This document shows positions 18,837 through 28,540 of a DNA stretch of 64,000 nucleotides, one piece after another. Origin of the DNA: Jeotgalibaca porci (GTDB taxonomy: Bacteria; Bacillota; Bacilli; Lactobacillales; Aerococcaceae). Position numbers and translations under genes: made by a program. The DNA lies in assembly GCF_011299095.1 (NCBI RefSeq), contig NZ_CP049889.1, positions 2,026,501 to 2,090,500 on the forward strand, given 5' to 3'. The notes under the pieces were generated by a model that searched no databases, was not told where the DNA came from, and worked only from the letters and a program-made list of their open reading frames with translations. The first letter of the stretch is position 1. Each line of letters opens with the position of its first letter.

Positions 18837-20192
18837 ATGTATAATGCAAAATATCGATTCGTCTGGAAGGCGATAAAATACAATAGAAAACAAGGTGGAG
18901 AAATTGTAAGTACACCTTCATTTATTATTGGTCTAGAGGATAGAGAAACAAAAGAAGTTTTCCCTCATCCCATAAGCCATTTTTTGTATAAGAAATACCA
19001 TAGAAACTCGGGTTCAGTAAATACTGAATTAACTGTGGCGCAAATTATTGTTCCCTTCTTGAACTTTGTATTAGATAAAGTGAATCAAGAAGCGTTAAAT
19101 TATACTGCAATCAAAGGATTGGTTGACTTACAAGAGTGTCATGCTAATGCTTATTTACAATATTGTGTAGATGAAAAATCAAATAAGAATAGCACTTTAG
19201 AAATGAAAGAGAACTTTTTATCCAAGTTTTATAAGTACTTATGGGATGAAAAAGTATTAAAGCATAAGCCCAGATTCAAGTTAGTTTCAGTAAGAACAGG
19301 AAAAGAAATCAGAAAAGTCTATAAAATAGACTTTACCTACAAGAAGACAGATGAAACTCTTTTACGTGAGAAGATTAAAAGAAAAGATTTAGTTCCTCAA
19401 AATCATGAATCTAACGAGAACAGAATCTTTATTCGTTTGCAATATATTCGAGAGATACTTTACGTAGCAAAGCATGAAGTACCTGATATAGCATTTGGAG
19501 TGGCTTTACAAATTTTTGGAGGGTTACGTAAAGGTGAAGTCGTAAACCTGACTAGAACAGCTTTAAAGTCGCAAAATGGGCAAGATTATGGTGTTGAAGG
19601 ATTAGTGATACTTGTCAGGGATCGTCAACTTGATTTATTTAATAGGTTTGAGGATGTTTCAACAATGCAGGTGAAAAATCCAAGAGACCAATCATGTCTT
19701 ATTGATCCAATTTTAAATTATCTATATAAAAATCATATGGAAGTGGTACTTAAAAAGGTGAAAGGACCTAAACAGCCTAATGCATTGTTTTATAATACGG
19801 AAGGAAATTCAATGTCTGCCGACACGTATGATAAGCGCTTTTTAAAATTAAAGAATGCTTATTTAGGGATGTTATTAGGTACAGAAGGTAGATATCAGGA
19901 TTATTTAGACTTCTCTCAAACAAAGTGGCGCTCTCATATAGGGAGAGGAGTATTTACAAACATGTGTTTAGATGCTGGATTTAATGAAAAACAGACGGCC
20001 GTATTACGAGGTGATAGATCTACTCAATCAATGGAGTCATATTTTGATATTATAACTGCCACTTATAATATTCGAAAGGCTTTAGGCTTACTCTCTCCAG
20101 ATCAATCTAGTAATATAGCAAACTTAAATATGCCAATAAATAATAAAATGTGGAAGGAGGTTCAAGAATTTGGGTCAGGACTTAGAAATTAA
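18837..20192 (+). CDS. Tyrosine recombinase, TnpA-like
   Basis: 451 residues. The catalytic set is R231 (GGLRKGEVVNL), H367 and R370 (RSHIGRGVF), and nucleophile Y402 (QSMESYFD). The position normally held by the second His/Trp is Asp (LRGDRS), a departure seen in some transposon recombinases. Tn554 TnpA is shorter (about 361). A strong GGAGGAGGGG precedes the ATG. First gene of a four-gene block whose members overlap, so they are made together. Probably cuts the element ends. Confidence 0.85.
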   Translation: MYNAKYRFVWKAIKYNRKQGGEIVSTPSFIIGLEDRETKEVFPHPISHFLYKKYHRNSGSVNTELTVAQIIVPFLNFVLDKVNQEALNYTAIKGLVDLQECHANAYLQYCVDEKSNKNSTLEMKENFLSKFYKYLWDEKVLKHKPRFKLVSVRTGKEIRKVYKIDFTYKKTDETLLREKIKRKDLVPQNHESNENRIFIRLQYIREILYVAKHEVPDIAFGVALQIFGGLRKGEVVNLTRTALKSQNGQDYGVEGLVILVRDRQLDLFNRFEDVSTMQVKNPRDQSCLIDPILNYLYKNHMEVVLKKVKGPKQPNALFYNTEGNSMSADTYDKRFLKLKNAYLGMLLGTEGRYQDYLDFSQTKWRSHIGRGVFTNMCLDAGFNEKQTAVLRGDRSTQSMESYFDIITATYNIRKALGLLSPDQSSNIANLNMPINNKMWKEVQEFGSGLRN

Positions 20193-22800
20193 CTTTAACG
20201 ATTACATGACAATCTACGAGATAGCCGAAGAGAAGTTTAATAAGAAGCCCAATAATTACTATTTTATTTACAAATTAGAAGAATCCATATCAAAATTACC
20301 AGCTGAATGTAAGATTTCAAAGGTCGAATTCAGAGAAAAATATTACGTTGAAAAATATGATAAAAATATTAAAAACTTATATTTGAAAGAAGATGTAAAA
20401 CGTTTTTTTAGAAATTATGTACCAAAGGCATCTCTCAAGGCAAAACTAAAAAAAGTTGTTAGCGACGCTACAATTCACAAATATTATAAAAAACTAAACC
20501 CAACTGAAATTATACTTGGTGGAAATTTAGATGTTTTTGTTTCAATAGAAATAGCACAAGAACTAACTGAGATAATAAACACAGTGGCAGGCAAGGGACA
20601 ATGGGGGTGGAGAACTCATACTTTCGAAAAATATAAAAATCAACACAACTATTTGTCACTTGATGAGGTTATGAAAAAATTAAATTGTTCTTATGCGACT
20701 ACTCAAAGGTTAATTAAAGAAAAGTTGTTATTCGTGTCAGATAAATATGGAGACAGAATGCTTTTTGAAAAAGAGCACGTATTCGAATTGTTTTCTGAAC
20801 AAGCAAGGCTTATTGAAAAATATAGCAACAATTATTACACAGCGAAGCAAATTCAAGCGAAATATAGTAATGCTTTTGCGCAATATATAAAAGGCGGAGA
20901 AGATAAGGTTCGAATAAAGGTAACAAAAGTTGATCCCCCACTGCTATTAATCTCACACTTTGGTGTTCAAATGAAACTCTATGAAAAAAACGAAATTGAT
21001 AATCTATGGGCGGATTATAAGCTTTATTTGGATATGAATTCTATGTCGATAGAAGATCCTTTTGAAGATTTTCTTTTCAAAGTTGAGCAAGTGTTAAATA
21101 TTAAATTTACAAAAACTCAGCAAAACACAAAATTATTATGGTATCAGTATGTTGAAAAATACCTTCTTAGGACTAGGATGTCTGATAAGAATAGAATTAC
21201 ATTTCTAACTAATCAATTTGCCAGATGTACGGAAATAATATTCACTACTTTTAATAAAGAAATATACTCCTATTCTGGAAAAGAAATCAATAGTAAATTT
21301 CTTAACGATACACCTAATATTAGAAGAAGTTATCAAGGGGATTTCTATTATTTCTTAAAACAAATGCTTGAAACTTTTACTATGGAAGGATTACCTTTAC
21401 CGTATAGCGTAGATGAATTAAATGACCCAAGAACCTTTAAAAGAATTAAGGAAGTAGCCACGGATATTTATTCTTTAGAGGAATATCATGAGCTATACAA
21501 ATATACCAATCGTGTAGGATTTCATAAAGAGAAAGCAATACAAGATGTTACTGAGTTAATCCAAAGCATGAATTATACAAAGTATAAACGATACGACAGT
21601 TGCTGGTTATATATTCTAGTTCAATTAACAAATAATTGGAGACATAGTACCGTACTATCACAAATTCCAAGAATTGATCTATCAACTACCTCAATTGAAA
21701 ACTTGGAGTGGTTAAAGAGAAATGATCCTTCGGTGGAGGATGCAAACAATATCATTTATCAAATTAGCAGGTATGTAACAAAAATAAATAAAACAGATGT
21801 AAGTGCTGAAGGAATATTTACTATTGGTGAGCCACTCAAAGTTGCTTTTGCAACTGCGATAAGTATTTGTGAGTTTCGTAGAAGAGCAACATTGGATAGT
21901 AGTTCTACCTTAATAGATTTATCAGGTCATTTAGTGAAAAAATATAATCCACATAAAGATTTCTTTTCAGAGTTTACTAATGGATTTAAATTTGAAAACA
22001 GAAAGATGAATAGAACTCTTAACACTCTAATCTGGTCAGTGCTTAGACATATGGGGAAAGGGTTAAAAGAATCACAAGTATCAAGAAGCCACTTGCAAGA
22101 TCAAACAACCATTAACCATTATATTAAGCTATCTAACGAACAAGTGAAGAATCTTGTGGATGAATTGTTTGAAAGAAATCAATTTGGATTTGTAACACAA
22201 ACCTTAACGAATATACTTTTTGGCACTGAAACAAACAAAAGTATCGAAACGGAAAGAATGTTAGAGGTAAATAAGCAATTCGGTGATGTTTTTAAAATTG
22301 AAGCGACCGCAGGATTAATTAACAGAATCACAACAGAAAGGGAGCATGTATTAAAATACCTCGCAGAGTTTGATATGGAAGGACTTCGTGCCCTTTTTTA
22401 CCAATCCCTAACAGGATCGCTTCCTTCAAAACAGAGATACCATCAATGTATCTATGCTGAATGTAAATATGAGAATGAATACGGTGAAAGACCATCGTGT
22501 GATACTTGTGCAGCATCAATGATTAATGTGTATGCGCTAGAAAATATAATGGACAATTATATCTTTATGATGGAAAAAATAGCAAAAGAGTTTGATAGTG
22601 CAACCATCGGAGAAAAACAGAAGCTTGCAAACCAGTTTTTTCTACTGCATAACGTTGTTGATCAAGCAAGAAGTAGATTTGGCAGAGAGGTTGTAGATGG
22701 ATTTGTAGAAGGAAATACCGAGCGAATAAAGAACTTAGGTCTAGATTTATCAACAAAAGGACTAAAGAGTTTTAGAACTTCAGGAATACTAGGGGGGTGA
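20170..22800 (+). CDS. Large degenerate tyrosine-recombinase-like protein
   Basis: 876 residues. It overlaps its neighbours by 23 nt and 4 nt. No standard catalytic set is present. The middle-to-C-terminal part has NWRHSTVLSQIPRIDL, resembling an Arg I box, and SQVSRSHLQDQTTINHYIKL, resembling the terminal HxxxTxxxYI segment of phage integrases. A zinc-like cluster CIYAECKYENEYGERPSC...C follows. TTG start (20170) after AAGGAGG. By position it is the middle member of a recombinase trio. It may be an architectural partner and not a catalyst. I do not recognise it as a named family. Confidence 0.65.
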   Translation: MGQDLEINFNDYMTIYEIAEEKFNKKPNNYYFIYKLEESISKLPAECKISKVEFREKYYVEKYDKNIKNLYLKEDVKRFFRNYVPKASLKAKLKKVVSDATIHKYYKKLNPTEIILGGNLDVFVSIEIAQELTEIINTVAGKGQWGWRTHTFEKYKNQHNYLSLDEVMKKLNCSYATTQRLIKEKLLFVSDKYGDRMLFEKEHVFELFSEQARLIEKYSNNYYTAKQIQAKYSNAFAQYIKGGEDKVRIKVTKVDPPLLLISHFGVQMKLYEKNEIDNLWADYKLYLDMNSMSIEDPFEDFLFKVEQVLNIKFTKTQQNTKLLWYQYVEKYLLRTRMSDKNRITFLTNQFARCTEIIFTTFNKEIYSYSGKEINSKFLNDTPNIRRSYQGDFYYFLKQMLETFTMEGLPLPYSVDELNDPRTFKRIKEVATDIYSLEEYHELYKYTNRVGFHKEKAIQDVTELIQSMNYTKYKRYDSCWLYILVQLTNNWRHSTVLSQIPRIDLSTTSIENLEWLKRNDPSVEDANNIIYQISRYVTKINKTDVSAEGIFTIGEPLKVAFATAISICEFRRRATLDSSSTLIDLSGHLVKKYNPHKDFFSEFTNGFKFENRKMNRTLNTLIWSVLRHMGKGLKESQVSRSHLQDQTTINHYIKLSNEQVKNLVDELFERNQFGFVTQTLTNILFGTETNKSIETERMLEVNKQFGDVFKIEATAGLINRITTEREHVLKYLAEFDMEGLRALFYQSLTGSLPSKQRYHQCIYAECKYENEYGERPSCDTCAASMINVYALENIMDNYIFMMEKIAKEFDSATIGEKQKLANQFFLLHNVVDQARSRFGREVVDGFVEGNTERIKNLGLDLSTKGLKSFRTSGILGG

Positions 22801-22805
22801 CGTGT

Positions 22806-24653
22806 GTGGCAAGCAAAAGGAATGTAGGATCATTAATGCTTGATTTCAGCAGTATTAATCCAGGGGATATAAGAGGTGCTGGGTTTGATATTAGCAAGAA
22901 TGTAGAAGAGGCAAAGAAGTCTTTAGAAAGCTTTCATGATTATAGAGTTAAAAAAGTTAGTGTAAATTTTGAAGATAGTAAATGGATTTTTAATGAAGAG
23001 TTCACGCGAAGTAACGTGGTTTTTGATTACACGATGATTTCCCACTCTTTAAAATTTGGTACAACTGAAAATAAAGAGGAATTATTTATCGCAGTGAAAT
23101 GTTGGATGGCCAAAAAACTTAATGAAAGCTCTATAACGGTTACAAAGGCTAGGCTTTTAAACCTTGTTACTGCTTTTCTATCTACAAAGGGTCTTAGGGA
23201 ACATAGTGAATTATTGGAAATGATTCAGGAAAGCAATCTTATCCGTAGAGGTTCAAAAAATCAATATAACGTCAAAAAAGTGTCTAACAATGTTATGTAT
23301 AGATTTATATCGGATCTTGTCAATTTTTTAGAATTTTATAATCGAGATGAATTTGTATATTTCATAAATGATTTAAACGAACATAAAGCGAAAATCAAAT
23401 TGGAAAAAAACTACAGAAAGTTGCCGTCTTTCAAAGATATTTTAACCATAAAACAATGTCTAGACAGTTGGTACGAAGAAGCGGTAAAAAACGATAGTGA
23501 AAAATTACTTAAATATTTTCCTCTTGTTTTATGGTGGAATCTAACAACTATTATCCCTATGAGGGTAATTGAGTTTTGTCACATTAAAAGAAATTGTTTT
23601 TCATTAAAGGATGGAAATTATTTCATCACCTTTCCAAGAATGAAGTACGATCGAATTAGTACACATCGAACAGACATTGAATACGACACGTTACCTATCC
23701 CTCAAGAATTGTACGACCTTTTTCAAAACTATTTAATACGCTCGGAACAGTATGGACTATCGAATTATTTAATTTCACATAAGGTTTATCGTCATTATTT
23801 CAGCGATGATAAAAAAACATATGATGATAATTCTTTGTTTAACTATCATAATTTCAATAATACAATAGCAAGTTTTTTCAAAGAAATAGTACACGAGAAA
23901 TATAAAATCAATATTATTTCTATAAATAAGCATTACCGGAGAAATTACTCAACAAGATCAAAAGAGGCATTTATATCTGATTCAGCAATCGGTAGTATAG
24001 ATACAATGATTAACCTTGGCGATTTAAGACACATCGCAATTATTAATATGATGATGCAGGGATATGACAAGGTTGAGATTCAGCGATTGGCAGGACATAT
24101 TACAGAGGATATACAATATAGCTATTTCAATCATATGGAAAACTGGATGGACATTGAAATACAGAAAATGGAGAAGGAATTCAATCAGTATAGACCAATA
24201 AATTCAACTTTTAATGACAATGAAATTTCACTTTTACATCCAAAATCCCAAGATATTTTTGAGAATCAAAGCAAAAAAAATTACATAAACAAGAATGTGG
24301 AGGAAAAGGAATATTTAAAATTAGATTTAGGCTCTTGTATGGACAAAACTATGCCCTGTCCTAGTTTCAATTGGAAACATAGAGGTTGTTATTTTTGTAA
24401 ACATTGGTCTATTTCCAATCAAGAACTAGAAGAAAAAAGAAATCAAATTGCTTTTGACTTGAATTTACTTTATGAAGAAACAAGAGGGAAAATCAAGTTT
24501 ATACAGTCGCTATTTGATCTGCAATTCGATAACACAGAAAACGTCAATAATAATACAAAACGAGACTTATCTTCAACGTCAAAGGAAATTCAATTAGATA
24601 TTAAACGGATTGCAAAATTACGGTCTATGTTAGGGGTTTCAGATAATGAATAA
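22806..24653 (+). CDS. Tyrosine recombinase, TnpB-like
   Basis: About 615 residues, close to Tn554 TnpB (about 630). Catalytic residues are R253 (IIPMRVIEFCHIK), K280 (FPRMKYD), R408-H409 (DLRHIAIINMMMQ), H431 (LAGHITED) and Y440 or Y438 (IQYSYFNH). A cysteine cluster follows the catalytic domain (CMDKTMPCPSFNWKHRGCYFC), as in TnpB-like proteins. An in-frame GTG at 22797 exists, but GGGGGG spaced 8 nt from the GTG at 22806 favours the latter. It overlaps the next gene by 8 nt. Confidence 0.85.
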   Translation: MASKRNVGSLMLDFSSINPGDIRGAGFDISKNVEEAKKSLESFHDYRVKKVSVNFEDSKWIFNEEFTRSNVVFDYTMISHSLKFGTTENKEELFIAVKCWMAKKLNESSITVTKARLLNLVTAFLSTKGLREHSELLEMIQESNLIRRGSKNQYNVKKVSNNVMYRFISDLVNFLEFYNRDEFVYFINDLNEHKAKIKLEKNYRKLPSFKDILTIKQCLDSWYEEAVKNDSEKLLKYFPLVLWWNLTTIIPMRVIEFCHIKRNCFSLKDGNYFITFPRMKYDRISTHRTDIEYDTLPIPQELYDLFQNYLIRSEQYGLSNYLISHKVYRHYFSDDKKTYDDNSLFNYHNFNNTIASFFKEIVHEKYKINIISINKHYRRNYSTRSKEAFISDSAIGSIDTMINLGDLRHIAIINMMMQGYDKVEIQRLAGHITEDIQYSYFNHMENWMDIEIQKMEKEFNQYRPINSTFNDNEISLLHPKSQDIFENQSKKNYINKNVEEKEYLKLDLGSCMDKTMPCPSFNWKHRGCYFCKHWSISNQELEEKRNQIAFDLNLLYEETRGKIKFIQSLFDLQFDNTENVNNNTKRDLSSTSKEIQLDIKRIAKLRSMLGVSDNE

Positions 24654-25377
24654 AATCGGTACTAAAGGCATTTTGGATGATATAGAAAAAGAGACTTCAT
24701 TGAGGAAACTGATTGTTGAATATGATGAAAACCATAATATCAAATCTAAAATCACATATAAAGACATCTATGATTTCGTTAAATCGCAGTATGATAATGG
24801 CCAAGTTGATTTTTATCCTGGATATACGTGGTGGAAAACAAAAGGAAAACATTTAGTAGACGAATACAATTTAGTAAAAAAAAGAACCATACCCTTATCC
24901 GAAACAGAGGACTTAGACGTTTTTGACATCCTTGATGTGATAGAAAAGAATTATGGAGATAAAGAATCGTTAATTAAATATCTCCTTCCTTATAATGATT
25001 TGTTAGATAGGCTTGTCAATAAAATTAATAAGCTTCAAAGTAATTCCCGAAGCCTATCAGAACAGATTGTAAAAAAGGATGAACGAATTCAAATATTAGA
25101 ACAAAAAAACAGCAATCAACAGTCTTTATTGGACGGGCTATTCTACAATATTATAGGATCTGAAAAAGAATTAAATAAAGTAATGAAAAGGGGTAGTACG
25201 AAATCAGATATAGTGAATTATGCATTGTCTGAAACTTTCGGAAATCCTGCTGCATACATTGACGAGTTCAGCAAACGTTTAGAGATAGGTAATTTTACTA
25301 TAGACGATCAGACAAATAATGTCGTTAAGTTCCAACCCAAAAGTGATGTTTTGGAGGAAGATGATTATGATTATTAA
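24646..25377 (+). CDS. Coiled-coil accessory protein, TnpC-like
   Basis: 243 residues with no enzyme motif. The N-terminal half has KSKITYKDIYDFVKSQY and a WW pair in PGYTWWKTKGKHLV. Residues about 118-165 are a heptad-rich coiled coil (LVNKINKLQSNSRSLSEQIVKKDERIQILEQ begins it). Tn554-type elements carry a small TnpC in this place that helps orientation and frequency of transposition; this one is about twice as long. The assignment rests mainly on position. Confidence 0.6.
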   Translation: MNKIGTKGILDDIEKETSLRKLIVEYDENHNIKSKITYKDIYDFVKSQYDNGQVDFYPGYTWWKTKGKHLVDEYNLVKKRTIPLSETEDLDVFDILDVIEKNYGDKESLIKYLLPYNDLLDRLVNKINKLQSNSRSLSEQIVKKDERIQILEQKNSNQQSLLDGLFYNIIGSEKELNKVMKRGSTKSDIVNYALSETFGNPAAYIDEFSKRLEIGNFTIDDQTNNVVKFQPKSDVLEEDDYDY

Positions 25378-25382
25378 AAACC

Positions 25383-25425
25383 ATAAGTCTTGTTCGACTT
25401 TATGAAAAAGTCGAACAAGACTTAT
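25383..25425. repeat. Perfect 19-bp palindrome at right end of Tn-like element
   Basis: ATAAGTCTTGTTCGACTTT (25383-25401) and its exact complement (25407-25425) enclose ATGAA. It could terminate the recombinase transcript, but there is no T run beyond the palindrome. Its core recurs at 9474-9501 at the other end, which favours an attachment-site role. Confidence 0.7.
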
Positions 25426-25463
25426 ACCAATGAAAACGTGTAGAAAAGGAGATTGACCTAAAA

Positions 25464-27584
25464 TTGGGATACGTATTAATTTTGGCCGAAAAACCCAGTC
25501 AAGCGTCCGCTTATGCAGACGCTTTTGATTATTCAGAACGTAAAGATGGCTACTTTATTGTGTCAGATAATGAATTTTCGAATGCCGTCATTACCTATGG
25601 ATTCGGTCATCTCGTATCCCTTTTTTCACCAGAAGATTACACCCAAGAATGGAAAAAATGGAACCTGCAGACATTACCGCTCTTACCAACGGAGTATCAG
25701 TTTAAAGTCAGTGAAGGAAAGAAAAAACAATATATGATTGTGAAGAAGCATTTAGATGAAGCAGACACGATTATTATCGCTACAGATGGCGATCGAGAAG
25801 GAGAAGCCATTGCGCGTTTAATCATTAATCTTTCAGGAAATAGCCAAAAGCAACTCAAACGTCTCTGGATTAATTCATTGGAAAAAGTAGAAATAAAAAA
25901 TGGGTTCCGCAACTTACGGAATGGAGAAGCATTCTATTCTAGTTATAAAGAGGCCGAAACTAGGCAAATCGCTGATTGGTTGGTCGGTATGAATCTCTCT
26001 CGCCTTTACACGCTTTATATGCAAAAAAATGGCATGAAAGGCGTCTTTAGTATTGGTCGTGTTCAAACACCGACGTTGTATCTGATTTACCAGCGGAATA
26101 AAGAGATTGCGGCATTCGTCAGTAAACCTTTTTTTGAGTTGTATGGCAACTTTAGACATGAAAAGGGTGTTTATCAAGGGAAATACGCAGAGCGTTTTGA
26201 TAGTGAGGCAGATTTAGAGGCATTTAAAGAGAAGCATTCACTAAGCGATTCGCTTCCTGGACAGATTACATCCGTCAAGACGGAGGAAAAGAAGCAGTAT
26301 GCACCGAAACTTTTTAGTCTTTCTGATTTGCAAGCAGTAGCGAATAAACGCTTTAATTATGGCGCTTCTGAAACATTGAAAATCGTGCAAGGTCTGTATG
26401 AGAAAAAATTGATTTCTTACCCGCGTACGGATACGAACTATATTGGACGTCCAGAGTTCGACTATTTAAAAACGTCTCTTTCAAGTTATTTGAATCTGGT
26501 AAAGGAGACAATCGACGACCCACAACTAAAAGAGAACAAGCGCTATGTCAATGGCGCCAAAGTCCAAGAGCATTATGCGATTATCCCAACGCGGACATTA
26601 CCACAATTAGCAAAACTATCTCAAAAAGAACGAAATATGTATGAGTTGATTCTGTATCGCACGCTAAGCATCTTTGAAAAACCATATGTGTATGATGAAA
26701 CCACGATTGAAACCACCGTCCATGCGGTATTGTTTAAGACAACAGGAAAAGTAGAAAAAACGATGGGGTGGCGGAAGTTTTACAAGCATAAAAAAGAATC
26801 CACACAATCGAAAGAAGCAAATCAAACACTTCCTGCTGTAAAAGAAGGAGAGGCAGTTGTCAGTCATTTTTTAGCTAAGGAAGGAAAGACCCAGCCACCC
26901 AAGTACTACACAGAGGGAACCCTGATTACGGCCATGAAAAATGTAGGACGTGATGCTGAAGATGAAGATAATAAAGTCATCTTAAAAGAAACCGAAGGCA
27001 TTGGAACGGAAGCGACACGCGCAAGTGTCATTGAAACCTTGAAAAAACAAGACTATATCACACTTCAGAAAAACGATATTCTAGTCACAACAAAAGGCGA
27101 AACGCTGTGTGAAGTCATTCAGCATGATGAAATAGCCAATGCTACTATGACAGCCAAATGGGAAAAGTACCTTAAAAAAATACGTAACCATGAAGGCACG
27201 CAAGAAGCGTTCTTGAATAGTATTACAAACTTTATTCGTCACTTAATCCAAAAAGTACCAGGTACGTTTGAGACCATCGATATAAAAACATATGCCGAAA
27301 AAGGTAATTCAGACACGGTCATAGGTGTGTGTCCGCAATGCCAGAAGGATATAATAGATAAAGGGAAGTTCTTTGGTTGCACGGGTTACCGTGAGGGATG
27401 TTCCCTTACACTGCCTAAAAAGTGGAGTGGAAAGACCCTCACAAAGAAGAATATAAAGGATTTGTTAGTCAAACAAGAAACCAGTCTTATAAAAGGATTT
27501 AAGAGTAAAAAAGATACACCTTTCAATGCCAAATTGAAGTTAGTTAATAATAAATTAGCTTTTGATTTTCCTAATCCAAAGTAA
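25464..27584 (+). CDS. topB: DNA topoisomerase III (type IA), plasmid/ICE type
   Basis: 706 residues. The TOPRIM domain begins VLILAEKPSQASAYA and contains IATDGDREGEAIARL. The active-site tyrosine is in LISYPRTDTNYIGRPEF. Near the C-terminus is a zinc-ribbon-like segment VCPQCQKDIIDKGKFFGCTGY...C. It relaxes or decatenates single-stranded regions. Copies like this travel on conjugative plasmids and ICEs. TTG start after AAGGAG. It begins just after the palindrome at the end of the Tn-like element, so it probably belongs to the older island into which that element inserted. Confidence 0.92.
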   Translation: MGYVLILAEKPSQASAYADAFDYSERKDGYFIVSDNEFSNAVITYGFGHLVSLFSPEDYTQEWKKWNLQTLPLLPTEYQFKVSEGKKKQYMIVKKHLDEADTIIIATDGDREGEAIARLIINLSGNSQKQLKRLWINSLEKVEIKNGFRNLRNGEAFYSSYKEAETRQIADWLVGMNLSRLYTLYMQKNGMKGVFSIGRVQTPTLYLIYQRNKEIAAFVSKPFFELYGNFRHEKGVYQGKYAERFDSEADLEAFKEKHSLSDSLPGQITSVKTEEKKQYAPKLFSLSDLQAVANKRFNYGASETLKIVQGLYEKKLISYPRTDTNYIGRPEFDYLKTSLSSYLNLVKETIDDPQLKENKRYVNGAKVQEHYAIIPTRTLPQLAKLSQKERNMYELILYRTLSIFEKPYVYDETTIETTVHAVLFKTTGKVEKTMGWRKFYKHKKESTQSKEANQTLPAVKEGEAVVSHFLAKEGKTQPPKYYTEGTLITAMKNVGRDAEDEDNKVILKETEGIGTEATRASVIETLKKQDYITLQKNDILVTTKGETLCEVIQHDEIANATMTAKWEKYLKKIRNHEGTQEAFLNSITNFIRHLIQKVPGTFETIDIKTYAEKGNSDTVIGVCPQCQKDIIDKGKFFGCTGYREGCSLTLPKKWSGKTLTKKNIKDLLVKQETSLIKGFKSKKDTPFNAKLKLVNNKLAFDFPNPK

Positions 27585-28199
27585 AACCTCCTGATATTCG
27601 CTTGAATCTCATGCTATTCAAGCTATAGAAGCAGATTTAAACTCTAGAACTGTATATTTCTTATATTATTATAGTGAACTTTATGGTTCTTTATATAAAT
27701 AATCAGCGAGTCGTATTCTTAATAGATTCGCTGATATTTTCCGGATAGAAGCCGTTGTACTCGACGGCTTCTATTTGTATGCCACCTTTTTTATTGGTTT
27801 GAATGGCTTCATACAGAATATGCTAGATTTCGGTTGTCCGTATGTGATATTCAGAACATACGCTCTCTTTTTAGAAGCGAACAGGTAAAAATAATAACGT
27901 AATAAAATATATTATTTCAAACTATAAGAGTTAAGGGCATGGTTGGTTTTTTCAAACACTATTATTTAAAGTCATTTTTTCGTTTTGTGTCGCCAAGCGC
28001 CCTGAACGATCCGAGAGGGCCGGATCAGGGCTTTATCATTTCGGGCTGTTCTTAACGGCAATCTCCATGCGGGAGCCCTTCCCTTCGGTCCCACACGGAT
28101 TTATCCGAGAACAGAAAAGAAAATCAAGAACCGAAAAAACTTTTTTTCTCCTTGCGTTTCATCTTATTCCACTCCACTCCAAATAAACTTTTTGTCTAA
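27585..28199. other. Non-coding stretch with GC-rich hairpins
   Basis: No gene is seen. It holds a hairpin ATCAGCGAGTC/GATTCGCTGAT (27702-27735), a perfect 11-bp hairpin ATAGAAGCCGT/ACGGCTTCTAT (27745-27774), and a GC-rich island at about 27990-28095. The island contains GCCCT...GATCCG-AGAGGGC-CGGATC-AGGGC (27999-28031) and CGGGAGCCCTTCCC. The composition is unlike the AT-rich surroundings. It may be an oriT or a structured RNA of the old mobile element. Confidence 0.45.
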
Positions 28200-28238
28200 A
28201 GAGTCCCTACCTGCTGAAGCAGCGAGGGGCTCTTTTTT
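28200..28238 (+). terminator. Intrinsic terminator
   Basis: AGAGTCCCT and AGGGGCTCT enclose a second small stem (CTGCT...AGCAG), then TTTTTT. It probably ends an RNA transcribed through the GC-rich island. Confidence 0.8.
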
Positions 28239-28540
28239 CTTGATTCCCTTTTAAACCTCATAATTACTGGCTAGCCAACAAAACGGAAAAAATTCAGCTT
28301 TTAGCTCACGCATATGCGACTCAAAACAAAAAGGGAGTGGGAAATAATGAATAAATAAAAATGAGTAGTAGCAGTAAATAACTTGAAAAATGACATAAAA
28401 GGATTGGAAAGATACGAATTTGTGAAAGTTTTGTGACACTGTCTAAACGTTGAATGTGCGTTTTGGATAATAAAAAAAGCTTTTTGAGAACTTTTACTTA
28501 TCTATATATGAAGGAATAAATTGAGAAAGAGGGAAATGAC

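Larger units (their letters stand above)
9474..25425. mobile_element. Putative Tn554-like multiresistance element (~16 kb)
   Basis: The left limit is a palindromic site at 9474-9501 (GTTCGAC, TATATGAAAG, AAAAGTCGAA). The right limit is a closely related perfect palindrome at 25383-25425. Both contain GTTCGACTWTATGAAA in the same orientation. Between them are lnu, a VOC remnant, a Bce module, tetR-hydrolase-mph and a four-gene tyrosine-recombinase block. Tn554-family elements likewise carry tnpA, tnpB and tnpC at one end and have no transposase-type inverted ends. The boundaries are inferred from the shared sites only; an empty-site comparison would settle them. Confidence 0.55.

Noticed and set aside
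25383..25425. Right palindrome considered only as the recombinase-operon terminator
   Set aside because: There is no T run after it, and its core recurs in direct orientation at the other end of the element. A double role is still possible.
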